Origin: an uncultured Kiloniellales bacterium
GTDB lineage: Bacteria; Pseudomonadota; Alphaproteobacteria; Kiloniellales; JAKSDN01
Assembly: GCA_937974415.1 (NCBI GenBank)
Contig: CALJXB010000329.1
Coordinates: 1-18,742 of the forward strand
DNA length: 18,742 nucleotides
Direction of reading: 5' to 3'
Below are positions 7,515 to 15,011 of this stretch, one piece after another. A program made the translations under genes and the position numbers. How positions within the stretch are numbered: position 1 is the stretch's first letter; the number at the start of each line of letters is the position of its first letter. The notes beneath the pieces are model-generated. The model worked only from the letters and a program-made list of their open reading frames with translations. It ran no database searches and was not told the DNA's origin.

Positions 7515-8411
7515 TCAAACAGTGGCGGCACGCCAGGCAACAACCGCCGCGCTAGCAACGAGTGCTGCGCCCAGCGGCGCGGTGACATAACGCCCAAATG
7601 TAGGCAACTTTTCGATCGTCATAAGCACCATCGCCGCGCCCATCCAAACCAGGTTCATGGTTCCACCGACGAAAGCGAGGGCCATCAGCGCCCAGCAACA
7701 ACCCAGGCAATCCACGCCCTGGCGAAGCCCCATTCGGAGCGCGCCCGTTGTTCCCGCTTTCCAATTAGAAAGGAAGAAAGCCAGGGGCGAGCGACAACGC
7801 GACAGACAAGCCGCTTTCAATGCACTGAACTGGTAGAGACCTGCCGCCGCGAGCAACGCCGCCGCCAGCCAATTGGAACGGAGCAGGCCGCCAACGCTCA
7901 GGGCACCTACCCTGGCCAAGGCCCACTGCGCCGCCGCGGCTAGGATGGCAAAGCCAAGCCAGACCAAACAGAATCCGATCAGGAGCGCCCAAAAGCCCTC
8001 CGACGAGATCCGCCCGGGGTTCCCGGCCGCGAGATTGCTGTAGGTTCGCAACATGGGTGTAGCGGTCGGCGCCATCATCGCGAGAGCCATGAGCGACCAC
8101 ATGCCGACCAGCACTATCGGCGGTGCGTCGCCCGGCTTGGGGCCGGCAAAACAGATCGCATCGATCGTCAGGGAGAGCAGGCCGCCGCTAAGGCCGTCGG
8201 GAAACATTGGCGCAAACAGCTCCATCCCTGACCCCAGCAGCGATAGCGGAGCTTGTGCCGCGAAATCGGCGCTCATCGCGAAAAGCGAGGCCCACGCGCA
8301 CAGAACGACGGCGAAGAAACCTCCCCAACGTCCCGTTGCACCCCAGGACAAGCCCGAAAGACCGGCCTGCATCGCCAATTCCAAGGCCCTCCGACGGCAT
8401 CGCAAATTCAT
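7515..8411 (-). CDS. DUF2182 polytopic membrane protein with conserved Cys motifs
   Basis: A 298-aa integral membrane protein of the DUF2182 family (sometimes called predicted metal-binding membrane protein). Hydrophobic segments lie at about residues 32-48, 98-118, 138-162, 180-195, 237-262 and 276-296. Family landmarks are MWSLMALAMMAPTATPML (104-121), the KAACLSRCRSPL loop with Cys202 and Cys206 (199-210), and DCLGCCWALMALAFVGG with Cys235, Cys238 and Cys239 (234-250). It is the first gene of the minus-strand unit. Start choice is open: ATG 8411 has no Shine-Dalgarno, while GGAGG inside the frame could serve TTG at 8378 (spacing 9) or, less well, ATG at 8372. It is followed 16 bp later by DUF1326. 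The paired cysteines in both proteins suggest a shared metal or thiol task, which is an inference. Confidence 0.85.
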   Translation of the reverse strand: MNLRCRRRALELAMQAGLSGLSWGATGRWGGFFAVVLCAWASLFAMSADFAAQAPLSLLGSGMELFAPMFPDGLSGGLLSLTIDAICFAGPKPGDAPPIVLVGMWSLMALAMMAPTATPMLRTYSNLAAGNPGRISSEGFWALLIGFCLVWLGFAILAAAAQWALARVGALSVGGLLRSNWLAAALLAAAGLYQFSALKAACLSRCRSPLAFFLSNWKAGTTGALRMGLRQGVDCLGCCWALMALAFVGGTMNLVWMGAAMVLMTIEKLPTFGRYVTAPLGAALVASAAVVAWRAATV

Positions 8412-8493
8412 CGAATTTAGTTATGTAATGAGGATTGAAATTGCTGAAAATAGGGATAAACTTGATATCTTCATTGATAAAAATAATGTCTAG
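8412..8493. promoter_or_regulatory. AT-rich divergent promoter/operator region between LysR gene and DUF2182-dmdA unit
   Basis: The 82-bp spacer between divergent starts has 22 G/C of 82 bases (about 27% GC), against strongly GC-rich flanks. It holds GATAA at 8455-8459, GATAT at 8464-8468 and GATAA at 8476-8480. It also has a TTGATA direct repeat (8462-8467 and 8474-8479) and a TATC-N6-GATA inverted repeat (8466-8479). This position and composition are what one expects of a LysR-type operator with back-to-back promoters. Exact -35/-10 boxes cannot be assigned with confidence. Confidence 0.6.
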
Positions 8494-9378
8494 ATGCGCG
8501 ACCTTCCACCTCTGAAAGCTGTCCGCGCCTTTGAAGCCTGCTATCGGCACGGCAGTTACACGCGCGCGGCCGGCGAGCTCAACGTTCAACAGCCGGCGAT
8601 CAGCCACCAGATTCGCCGGCTGGAGGCCGACCTCGGGGCCACACTCTTCAGTAAACGTGGGGCAGCGATGGCGCCTACCAGCCAGGCGCACGACTATTAC
8701 CGCATCGTCTCGACGGCTCTCGCCGACATCGCACGGGCCAGCGCACGACTCAGGCGCCAACGGCAAGACAGCAGCATCACCCTGGCGACCTACCCAGGCA
8801 TCGCAAGTTTCTGGCTGCTGCCACGCCTCGCCAAGCTCAGAAAGGGCTCGCCGCAAACGGTCGTTCGGGTCACCACCGCGGAACGCGACACCGACATCCC
8901 GCTCGGCGAAGTGGACTGCGCGATTCTGTTTGGCGAGGGTCACTGGCCGGGATTCGAAAGCCGGTTGGTCATCCGGGAGAGGATCCTGCCGGTCGCGGCG
9001 CCCAGGCTAGCAGCGGATCTGACGGGGTCTTCTCCAAGGCAGCTCCTGGAGACCGGCCCTCTCATCCATCTCGAGGACCCCGAGGCTCGCTGGTTCACGT
9101 GGCAGGATTGGCGGGACCGCTTTGCACCGGGCGCACAGGATCTGGATCAGAGTGTCGTGGTTACCAACCATGGCGTGGCGATCCACCAGGCACTGCAGGG
9201 CCACGGCGTTGCCTTGGGCTGGACCGGCATGATCGGCGACCTTCTGGAGACGGCCGTTCTAAAGCCCACCCATGACGCTCCGCTCGAGTCGACGCGGGGC
9301 TATTACTTGCTCATGTCGCCAGCGTTCCGGGTCACGCCGGCCTGTGCGGAAATCTCGCGCGCGCTCGGCCTGGATTGA
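8494..9378 (+). CDS. LysR-family regulator (GcvA-like), probable regulator of the dmd unit
   Basis: A 294-aa LysR-type transcriptional regulator. The winged helix-turn-helix covers residues 5-64: LPPLKAVRAFEAC (4-16), then SYTRAAGELNVQQPAISHQIRRLE (21-44), then LGATLFSKRG (47-56). The PPLKAVRAFEA opening and the C-terminal domain resemble the GcvA subgroup. It is transcribed divergently from the DUF2182-DUF1326-dmdA unit across an AT-rich 82-bp spacer, the standard layout for LysR control of the neighbouring operon. No Shine-Dalgarno is visible before ATG 8494 (TAATGTCTAG precedes it), so initiation may be weak or leaderless. The inducer is unknown; DMSP, acrylate or MMPA are guesses from context. 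The family call is certain. Confidence 0.93.
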   Translation: MRDLPPLKAVRAFEACYRHGSYTRAAGELNVQQPAISHQIRRLEADLGATLFSKRGAAMAPTSQAHDYYRIVSTALADIARASARLRRQRQDSSITLATYPGIASFWLLPRLAKLRKGSPQTVVRVTTAERDTDIPLGEVDCAILFGEGHWPGFESRLVIRERILPVAAPRLAADLTGSSPRQLLETGPLIHLEDPEARWFTWQDWRDRFAPGAQDLDQSVVVTNHGVAIHQALQGHGVALGWTGMIGDLLETAVLKPTHDAPLESTRGYYLLMSPAFRVTPACAEISRALGLD

Positions 9379-9408
9379 TCGCGTTGTCATTGTTCGCCGC
9401 GCCCGCCA

Positions 9409-10089
9409 TCACTCTTGCCGGACATCCGTCAAGGTCAGGCCCGTCAGCATCCAGGCGCTCTCGACCGGCGCCATCTCCATAAGCGCGCGAAAGCGCAGTC
9501 GGCGCTGGTGAAGATGGCCCCAATGGCCGGCACTCGCATCGGCACGCCATTCGGTCACAGCCCGGAAGCCGCCATTGTCCAAGTCTTCGATGTCTTTGAC
9601 CACGACGTCCTCGACGCCCTCGACACGGGCCGCGCCGCCGCCCTGGATCTCGATCGCGAGGGCGCGTTGCGCCTCGAGCAGCACTTCTTCGAGCTTGTCC
9701 GGGGCGACATTGAGAATCATGGCATCGCGCAGCTTGCTCTCTTCGCGGAACAAAACGGCGTTGTGCAAATTGCCCGCCAATTGGGTCACGATCTTGGTGG
9801 CGGCCTCATCCTTCGGTGGCCCGGCGAAAGGATTGCGGACCTCGTAGACCGCCACCGAGGACAACAAGCCCGCCCCGACAAGTCCTGCCGCGGCCGGGCC
9901 AATCCAGGCCATGCGCGGCAGCAGCCCCGGCTTGAGAGCGAGCCCGCCGGCGCCAATCGAGAGTACTAGTAGCACCAGCGCCGCCAGGGGCAGGCTGAGC
10001 CGCTGGCCGGGTCCGAGAGGGACGGCCTCGGCTGTTATCTCGGCGATGTTGGGTGTTGTTTCTGCTAGGATGGCTCGGCCGAAGGCCAA
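9409..10089 (-). CDS. Two-TM membrane protein with C-terminal soluble domain; start uncertain, possibly N-truncated
   Basis: A protein of about 226 aa counted from the only near-domain start candidate, TTG at 10089. There is no ATG before the second membrane segment and no Shine-Dalgarno. Two hydrophobic helices (about residues 31-52 and 60-81) are separated by the short positively charged KPGLLPR turn, followed by a soluble domain. By the positive-inside rule both ends would be periplasmic. The soluble part has LRDAMILNVAPDKLEEVLLEAQ (120-141), WRADASAGHWGHLHQRR (181-197) and a hydrophobic end, MLTGLTLTDV. I recognise the HWGHxHQR-type motif from uncharacterised proteobacterial proteins but can name no function. 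The frame runs on upstream antisense to the tautomerase gene, which looks like shadow sequence. It converges with the LysR gene, 30 bp apart. Confidence 0.6.
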   Translation of the reverse strand: MAFGRAILAETTPNIAEITAEAVPLGPGQRLSLPLAALVLLVLSIGAGGLALKPGLLPRMAWIGPAAAGLVGAGLLSSVAVYEVRNPFAGPPKDEAATKIVTQLAGNLHNAVLFREESKLRDAMILNVAPDKLEEVLLEAQRALAIEIQGGGAARVEGVEDVVVKDIEDLDNGGFRAVTEWRADASAGHWGHLHQRRLRFRALMEMAPVESAWMLTGLTLTDVRQE

Positions 10090-10110
10090 GAGTAAGGGAG
10101 CGCCCCCGAG

Positions 10111-10512
10111 ATGCCCTACTTGCAGCTGGACGTTCCGGGCCACCATTCGGCCGAAGACAAGCGGTGCCTGGCCCGGCGTTTCGGAGACATCTTCGCCCGC
10201 ATCATGCAGACCAGGCCTGAACAGGTCACCGTGGCAATCAGGGATCTCGGCGAGGGCGGCTTGTGGCGCTGCGGCGCCGGCGAGCCGGAGCCGGCCGCCC
10301 TTCTCATGTGCGATGTAAGGCGCGGACGCCCGCCCGAGCAGCGGGCGGAGCTGGCCGAGGCGCTCATCGCGGCTTGTGTCGAGCAGCTCGGACTGCGGCG
10401 CGACCGTCTCGCCGTCGAGTTCACCCAGCACGCCGGCGACGAGATGTACAAGGCTGAACAGGGCGGTCTCGGCGCAGACTGGACCCCGGACGAAGCAACA
10501 AACTCGGATTGA
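10111..10512 (+). CDS. Tautomerase-superfamily protein
   Basis: A 133-aa protein resembling the tautomerase (4-oxalocrotonate tautomerase/MIF) superfamily. It begins Met-Pro, and removal of the initiator Met would expose the N-terminal proline these enzymes use as general base. The PYLQLDVPG strand (2-10), then HHSAEDKRCLARRFGDIFARIM helix (11-32) and the PEQVTVAI strand (36-43) make the first beta-alpha-beta unit. RAELAEALIAACVEQLG (78-94) and DRLAVEF (97-103) give the second. Its natural substrate is not predictable. An AGGGAG element lies ten bases before ATG 10111. The start region overlaps the probable start of the divergent membrane-protein gene by only about 20 bp. It converges on gltA with a 32-bp gap. 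Confidence 0.75.
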   Translation: MPYLQLDVPGHHSAEDKRCLARRFGDIFARIMQTRPEQVTVAIRDLGEGGLWRCGAGEPEPAALLMCDVRRGRPPEQRAELAEALIAACVEQLGLRRDRLAVEFTQHAGDEMYKAEQGGLGADWTPDEATNSD

Positions 10513-10544
10513 ACCGATATGACTGCGGAGGGCAGGCTCGCGCC

Positions 10545-11879
10545 TCAGCCGCGTTCGGCGATGGGCACATACTCGCGCTTGTTGTGCCCGGTATAAAGCT
10601 GCCGCGGGCGGCTGATCTTCTGACCCGGGTCTTCGATCATCTCGGTCCATTGGGCGACCCAACCCACGGTGCGCGCGAGCGAGAAGAGCACGGTGAACAT
10701 GGAGGTCGGGAAGCCCATGGCGCTCAGGATGATGCCGGAATAGAAGTCGACGTTGGGGAACAGCTTGCGCTCGACGAAATAGCTGTCCTCAAGCGCGATA
10801 CGCTCGAGCTCCATGGCCAGTTCGAGAAGCGGATCCTGCACGCCAAGCTCGGCGAGCACCTCATGGCAGGACTTGCGCAGCACGGCGGCGCGCGGATCGT
10901 AGTTCTTGTAGACCCGGTGGCCGAAGCCCATGAGCCGGAAGGGGTCGTCCTTGTCCTTGGCGCGCTCGATGAACTCGGGAATGCGGTCCTTGTGGCCGAT
11001 CTCGTGCAGCATGCGCAGCACAGCCTCGTTGGCGCCGCCGTGGGCTGGGCCCCAGAGCGAGGCGATGCCCGCGGCGATGCAGGCGAAGGGATTGGCGGCG
11101 CTGGAGCCGGAGATCCGCACCGTCGAGGTCGAGGCGTTTTGTTCGTGGTCGGCGTGCAGGATAAAGATGCGGTCCATGGCGCGGGCCAGCACCGGGCTGA
11201 TCCTGTAGTCCTCGGCGGGCACCGAGAACATCATGTAGAGGAAGTTCTCGGCATACTTCAGATCGTTGCGCGGATAGACGAAGGGCTGGCCGACTGAGAA
11301 TTTGTAGGCCATGGCGGCGATGGTCGGCATCTTGGCGATCAGGCGGTGAGAGGCCACCAAGCGCTGCTTCGGGTCCGAAATGTCCGTCGAATCGTGGTAG
11401 AAGGCCGAGAGGGCACCGACAATCCCCACCATGATGGCCATGGGATGGGCGTCGCGGCGGAAACCCCGGTAGAAGTAGGTCAGCTGCTCGTGCAGCATAG
11501 TGTGATAGGTGATCGCCTTCTCGAACTTGGCCTTCTCCTGGGCGTTCGGCAGCTCGCCGTTCAAAAGCAGGTAGCAGACCTCCATGAAGTCGCTCTGTTC
11601 GGCCAACTGCTCGATCGGATAGCCGCGGTGCAGCAGCACGCCTTCGTCGCCGTCGATGAAAGTGATGCTTGACTCGCAGGCGCTGGTCGAGGTGAAACCG
11701 GGATCGTAGGTAAACATACCGGTTTCCGCATAGAACCGGCGCACGTCGACCACGTCCGGGCCCAGGCTGCCGTCCATGATCGGCAGTTCCCAGCTCCGAC
11801 CCGTCCGGTTGTCGGTCATGGTGACCGTGTTGCGCGCTCCGGCGGCCCCGGCAGTCGTCGAATCTTCACCTTGTGACAT
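10545..11879 (-). CDS. gltA: Type II citrate synthase
   Basis: A 444-aa citrate synthase that condenses oxaloacetate and acetyl-CoA to citrate as the entry step of the TCA cycle in the cytoplasm. The catalytic residues are present: His280 in [12 protein letters not shown], His321 in [14 protein letters not shown] and Asp378 in PNVDFYSG. The N-terminal domain typical of the hexameric, NADH-sensitive type of Gram-negative bacteria is intact ([20 protein letters not shown] at 72-91). ATG 11879 is chosen because GGGAGGGG lies just upstream. It carries an approximately 20-residue low-complexity leader ([12 protein letters not shown]) before the conserved [13 protein letters not shown] promoter and 5'-UTR hairpin lie upstream. 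It is monocistronic and converges with the tautomerase gene. A housekeeping gene, useful as a taxonomic marker. Confidence 0.97.
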   Translation of the reverse strand: MSQGEDSTTAGAAGARNTVTMTDNRTGRSWELPIMDGSLGPDVVDVRRFYAETGMFTYDPGFTSTSACESSITFIDGDEGVLLHRGYPIEQLAEQSDFMEVCYLLLNGELPNAQEKAKFEKAITYHTMLHEQLTYFYRGFRRDAHPMAIMVGIVGALSAFYHDSTDISDPKQRLVASHRLIAKMPTIAAMAYKFSVGQPFVYPRNDLKYAENFLYMMFSVPAEDYRISPVLARAMDRIFILHADHEQNASTSTVRISGSSAANPFACIAAGIASLWGPAHGGANEAVLRMLHEIGHKDRIPEFIERAKDKDDPFRLMGFGHRVYKNYDPRAAVLRKSCHEVLAELGVQDPLLELAMELERIALEDSYFVERKLFPNVDFYSGIILSAMGFPTSMFTVLFSLARTVGWVAQWTEMIEDPGQKISRPRQLYTGHNKREYVPIAERG

Positions 11880-11914
11880 TCCGCGTCCCCTCCCGACCGG
11901 CATATCTTCAAGAT

Positions 11915-11946
11915 GACGGCCGCTCGGACTCCGGTCCGGCGCCGTC
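11915..11946 (-). other. Nested stem-loop in the gltA 5' untranslated region
   Basis: Outer arms GACGGC (11915-11920) and GCCGTC (11941-11946) pair perfectly. Inside them CGGAC (11925-11929) and GTCCG (11934-11938) pair around a four-base loop. The structure sits between the proposed gltA promoter and the ribosome binding site. There is no following T run in either direction, so it is not an ordinary terminator. It could stabilise or attenuate the transcript; this is inferred from sequence symmetry alone. Confidence 0.4.
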
Positions 11947-11962
11947 CTCAAATTTGCGCGGC

Positions 11963-11991
11963 AGCATAAAGGTTTGGCCCCGGTCAATCAA
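11963..11991 (-). promoter_or_regulatory. Putative sigma-70-type promoter of gltA
   Basis: On the minus strand TTGATT (-35; 11986-11991) is followed after exactly 17 bases by TATGCT (-10; 11963-11968). Each matches four of six consensus bases. Transcription would begin near 11956, giving a leader of about 77 nt before ATG 11879. It is the clearest promoter-like pair in the 217-bp gap between the LysR gene and gltA, where I see no additional gene. Confidence 0.5.
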
Positions 11992-12096
11992 ATCGGACCT
12001 GAGGGCAGGATCTTTGGGTTCGGTGGCCTTCGGCCGGCCTGCGCGAGGTTTCCTGGCGGTCTGCGCTCATTCATCGGTATCGGTTTGCCTGTACCG

Positions 12097-13011
12097 CTAA
12101 GGTCCTTCGACCTTCTCAATACGCCTGCGAATACAATTGAATAGCATCTCGACCGCGCGATAGGTCTCCTTTCTCCGGTAAGCCAGGAAGAACGGTTCGT
12201 CATAGGAGGCTTGGTCGTCGACGAGCCGCCGCATTTGGCCGCTTTCTTCCCAGGATTTTGCGAAGTGGCTTGGCAGATAGCCGATGTAGCGCCCGGATAG
12301 TATCAAAATGGCCAGGCTCTCCATGTGAGAGGTCTCGGCCATGATATTGAAAGGCGTCTTGAGGGGACTCACCCAGCCCTGCATATAAGAGCGTGCCGCG
12401 TAGGGCGCGGCCCTGACTTCCGCGAGGGTGATATCCTCCGGCGCCCTGTCAAAGAGGGGGTGGTCGAGGCCGCAATAGAGGCTTTGACGTTCGCAGAAAG
12501 CAAGCTGGCCCACGAACCTGGAGGGCAACTGCGGAGTCGGCGCCAAGATGAGATGATGACGATCTTCGGCCAGTCCCTGAAAGAGGTCCTGAGGCGCGGC
12601 GATTTCGGTGCTAAGGAGCACCTTGGGAGCCTGATCGGCAAAATCCGCAATACCGGCGTGCAGGTTGAGCGTCCGGTTGGTCCACATGGCGTCGACCGTG
12701 CCGAAGTGAACGTCGCCAATCAGCTCCCCTCGGGTCGTGCCGATGGTGCCGCGGAAACTCTCGATCGAGTGAAAGAGATTGCGGGCAGCCTCCAGGACCA
12801 CGCGGCCCTCGTGAGTCAAAGCGAAGCCGCCGCGCCCACGGTCGCACAACCTCAGCCCCAAACGCATTTCCAGCTGTTTGAGCTGATTGCTGATGGTCGC
12901 TTGGCTGACACCCAGGTCCTCCTGCGCGGCAGACAATCCACGATGGCGGGCCACTGACTGGAAGACACGCAGCAGACGCAAGTCAACGTCCTGCAAATTG
13001 GGAGTCGTCAT
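12097..13011 (-). CDS. LysR-family regulator of the ABC transporter/ADH unit
   Basis: A 304-aa LysR-type regulator. The DNA-binding domain covers about residues 7-68: QDVDLRLLRVFQSVARHRG (7-25), LSAAQEDLGVSQATISNQLKQLE (26-48) and LGLRLCDRGRGGFALTHEG (51-69). The rest is the substrate-binding-like effector domain. ATG 13011 gives the usual short N-terminus before the helix-turn-helix. ATG 13026 and TTG 13044 in the same frame are possible but would run through the putative operator repeats. It is divergent from the NitT/TauT-type importer genes across 180 bp, so it most likely controls them. Many regulators of sulfonate and aromatic-acid importers are of this family. The effector is unknown. 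The stop at 12097 is 217 bp upstream of the gltA start. Confidence 0.92.
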   Translation of the reverse strand: MTTPNLQDVDLRLLRVFQSVARHRGLSAAQEDLGVSQATISNQLKQLEMRLGLRLCDRGRGGFALTHEGRVVLEAARNLFHSIESFRGTIGTTRGELIGDVHFGTVDAMWTNRTLNLHAGIADFADQAPKVLLSTEIAAPQDLFQGLAEDRHHLILAPTPQLPSRFVGQLAFCERQSLYCGLDHPLFDRAPEDITLAEVRAAPYAARSYMQGWVSPLKTPFNIMAETSHMESLAILILSGRYIGYLPSHFAKSWEESGQMRRLVDDQASYDEPFFLAYRRKETYRAVEMLFNCIRRRIEKVEGP

Positions 13012-13025
13012 CTTGGCGCCAATCA

Positions 13026-13060
13026 TTGAAGAAAATGAATTCAACTATAGTCACATTGAA
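13026..13060. promoter_or_regulatory. Candidate LysR operator: three alternating TTGAA/TTCAA half-sites
   Basis: TTGAA at 13026-13030, TTCAA at 13040-13044 and TTGAA at 13056-13060 form two overlapping inverted repeats. The second is TTCAA-N11-TTGAA, which contains the T-N11-A core expected of LysR-type sites. Centre spacings of 14 and 16 bp fit occupation along one DNA face by a tetramer. They lie just upstream of the LysR start, in an AT-rich stretch of the divergent spacer (13012-13191). Confidence 0.5.
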
Positions 13061-13191
13061 ATTTATCAAGATTACTGGCCGCCGTAAACTGACCCCAAAA
13101 GGGAGATCAACCGCCGCGAGCCAGCTGGCAGCCGATCTGGTCAACAGCTGATCTCGAAAAGATGGCTGACTACGTCAGAGGAGGCATTGAA

Positions 13192-14163
13192 ATGCGCAAA
13201 ATGATGGGATTTGCAGTCGTGGTGACGGCCTTGTTCGGTTTCGCGCCAGACCTGCGGGCAGACACCATGACCTTGGCTCATTCAACCTGGGTCGGCTACG
13301 GCCCCTTCTACATCGCCCGCGACAAGGGTTTCTTCGAGGACGAGGGGGTGGAGATTGAGCTGCAGATCATGGAAAACACGCCGCTCAAGATGGGCGCCTT
13401 GATGGCCGGACAAGTGGACCTGGTCGCTTCAACGGCGGACGAGTTTCCCATCTATATGAAGCCCGGCACACCTTTGAAGTACATTCTGGCCGTTGACAAC
13501 TCCAACGGCGGAGACGGCGTCGTCTCCAACAAGGAAATCAAGAGCGTCGCCGGCCTGAAAGGTAAGAAGGTGGCATTCGAGGAAGGTTCGGTCTCCCAGT
13601 TCTTCATCAACGCTCTGCTGCTCGAAGCCGGCCTGACCCAAGACGATATCGAAATGGTGAACATGACGGCGACCGATGCCGGCGTCGCCTTCGTGGCTGG
13701 CCGGGTCGACGCCGCGGTCACCTGGGAGCCGCACCTGACTCAAGGGGAGAAAGCCGAGCATGGCCGCCGCCTCGTGGATAGCTCGCAGAAGCCGGGCTTG
13801 ATCGTCGACGTGGTCGCGGTAACCGAAGAGACCATGACGGAGCGCGGCGAGGAGCTGCAGGCCTTTGTCCGCGCCTGGCAAAGGGCCCTCGAGTTTCTGG
13901 AGAGCAACCCGGACGAGGCGTATCAGATTATGTCCGACGGCGTTGGCGGCTGGCTTTCCGATCCAGCCGAGTTCAAGGCCGTGGTGACTGGCATCGAGTA
14001 TCTCGACATGGGCCGCAACAAGGAGATGTTCGGAACCTCCGACGCTCCGGGTCAGCTCCACCAGACCCTCGGCGATGCCATCACCATCTGGTCGGACTTC
14101 GGCAAGGTGCAGGTCGATGGCCTCACGCCGGCCGACGTGATCGACGGGAGCTACATCAACTAG
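13192..14163 (+). CDS. NitT/TauT-family ABC transporter substrate-binding protein
   Basis: A 323-aa periplasmic binding protein of the NMT1/TauA/SsuA type, which captures a small organic anion or sulfonate-like solute for import. A Sec signal peptide spans residues 1-23 (MRKMMGF, a hydrophobic core, then PDLRA before DTM). The mature protein opens with the family pattern STWVGYGPFYIARDKGFFED (31-50) and shows GALMAGQVDLVAS, then LKGKKVAFEEGS, and the VAGRVDAAVTWEPHL segment, which is typical of TauA-like proteins. ATG 13192 is chosen over the earlier in-frame ATG at 13162 because AGAGGAGG lies eight bases before it and the signal peptide starts there. It is first in a four-gene + strand unit. 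The ligand is unknown; taurine, another sulfonate, or a carboxylate are candidates. Confidence 0.92.
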   Translation: MRKMMGFAVVVTALFGFAPDLRADTMTLAHSTWVGYGPFYIARDKGFFEDEGVEIELQIMENTPLKMGALMAGQVDLVASTADEFPIYMKPGTPLKYILAVDNSNGGDGVVSNKEIKSVAGLKGKKVAFEEGSVSQFFINALLLEAGLTQDDIEMVNMTATDAGVAFVAGRVDAAVTWEPHLTQGEKAEHGRRLVDSSQKPGLIVDVVAVTEETMTERGEELQAFVRAWQRALEFLESNPDEAYQIMSDGVGGWLSDPAEFKAVVTGIEYLDMGRNKEMFGTSDAPGQLHQTLGDAITIWSDFGKVQVDGLTPADVIDGSYIN

Positions 14164-14199
14164 CCGGCACTCGCTGTGGCGTCGGCGCGGCCTCCGGAA

Positions 14200-14988
14200 A
14201 TGAACCAGCTCTTCATTCCCAAGAAGCCGATCTCCCGCAAGCTGGAGGTCGGCGCGGGAGTGATCGTGAGCGGCGCCGTGCTGGCGGCTTGGTGTCTCTT
14301 GACCTATGGCGGGGTCGTGCAATCGAATTTCCTGCCCCGGCCGGACGAAGTCCTGCGCGCTTTCGGGGTGGTGTTGGCCGACGGGTCTTTGCTGAAACAT
14401 ACCGGCGTTAGCCTCACCGAGATCTATCTGGGGTTTTTCCTATCGTCGATCATCGCCGTGCCCTTGGGCCTGTTCATGGGCAGCTTCCGAATTGTCGCCG
14501 CGGCGGTGGAGCCGTTGGTCAATTTCATGCGCTATCTGCCCGTCACGGCCTTGATCCCCTTGCTGATCCTGTGGATCGGCATCGGCATCGAGGAGAAGAT
14601 CGCAGTGATCTTCCTGGGCACCTTCTTTCAGCAGATCGTCCTTTGTGCGGACGTATCGGGCCAGGTATCGGACGACCTCTACAACGTGTCCTATACGCTG
14701 GGGGCCAACCAACGCCAAGTGATCACCCGGGTCATGCTGCCGGCAACCTTGCCGGGCGTGTTTGACACTCTCAGGGTGACCATGGGATGGGCTTGGACCT
14801 TTCTGGTGGTGGCAGAGTTGGTGGCCGCTTCCTCGGGCCTTGGATACATGATCCTTCAAGCCATGCGCGGCCTGCACCCGGCAACGATTTTCGTCGGGAT
14901 CTTCACGATCGGATTCCTCGGGCTGATGACCGATTTGGCCTTCAAGTGGGCCAAGCGGATGCTTCTGCCTTGGACAGCGACCCCATGA
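14200..14988 (+). CDS. NitT/TauT-family ABC transporter permease
   Basis: A 262-aa inner-membrane permease (TauC/SsuC-like, BPD_transp_1 fold). Six hydrophobic helices are visible, beginning at about residues 18-37, 76-100 and 112-130. The cytoplasmic EAA-type coupling loop is at 160-190 (YNVSYTLGANQRQVITRVML then PATLPGVFDTLR), with the conserved alanine-glycine turn before the last helices. The N-terminal FLPRPDEVLRAF (44-55) is typical of the family. ATG 14200 is preferred to GTG 14176 because it gives the standard short cytoplasmic lead. It follows the binding protein gene by 36 bp and precedes the ATPase by 23 bp. It forms the translocation pore with the flanking components. Confidence 0.92.
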   Translation: MNQLFIPKKPISRKLEVGAGVIVSGAVLAAWCLLTYGGVVQSNFLPRPDEVLRAFGVVLADGSLLKHTGVSLTEIYLGFFLSSIIAVPLGLFMGSFRIVAAAVEPLVNFMRYLPVTALIPLLILWIGIGIEEKIAVIFLGTFFQQIVLCADVSGQVSDDLYNVSYTLGANQRQVITRVMLPATLPGVFDTLRVTMGWAWTFLVVAELVAASSGLGYMILQAMRGLHPATIFVGIFTIGFLGLMTDLAFKWAKRMLLPWTATP

Positions 14989-15011
14989 GAGCGGGCTAGC
15001 GGAGAAGGATC

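Noticed and set aside
10513..10544. Hairpin-like GCGG...CCGC symmetry between the tautomerase and gltA genes as a bidirectional terminator
   Set aside because: Arms pair imperfectly and there is no T run on either side, so it does not meet the pattern of an intrinsic terminator.
10090..10662. Upstream extension of the minus-strand membrane protein through the tautomerase gene
   Set aside because: The extra residues are Arg/Ala/His-rich without a signal peptide and are antisense to a tautomerase with a Met-Pro start; treated as noise.
13429..14400. A 323-codon minus-strand frame opposite the ABC binding protein and permease
   Set aside because: It spans two genes with clear motifs on the other strand and is His/Leu/Val-rich shadow sequence.
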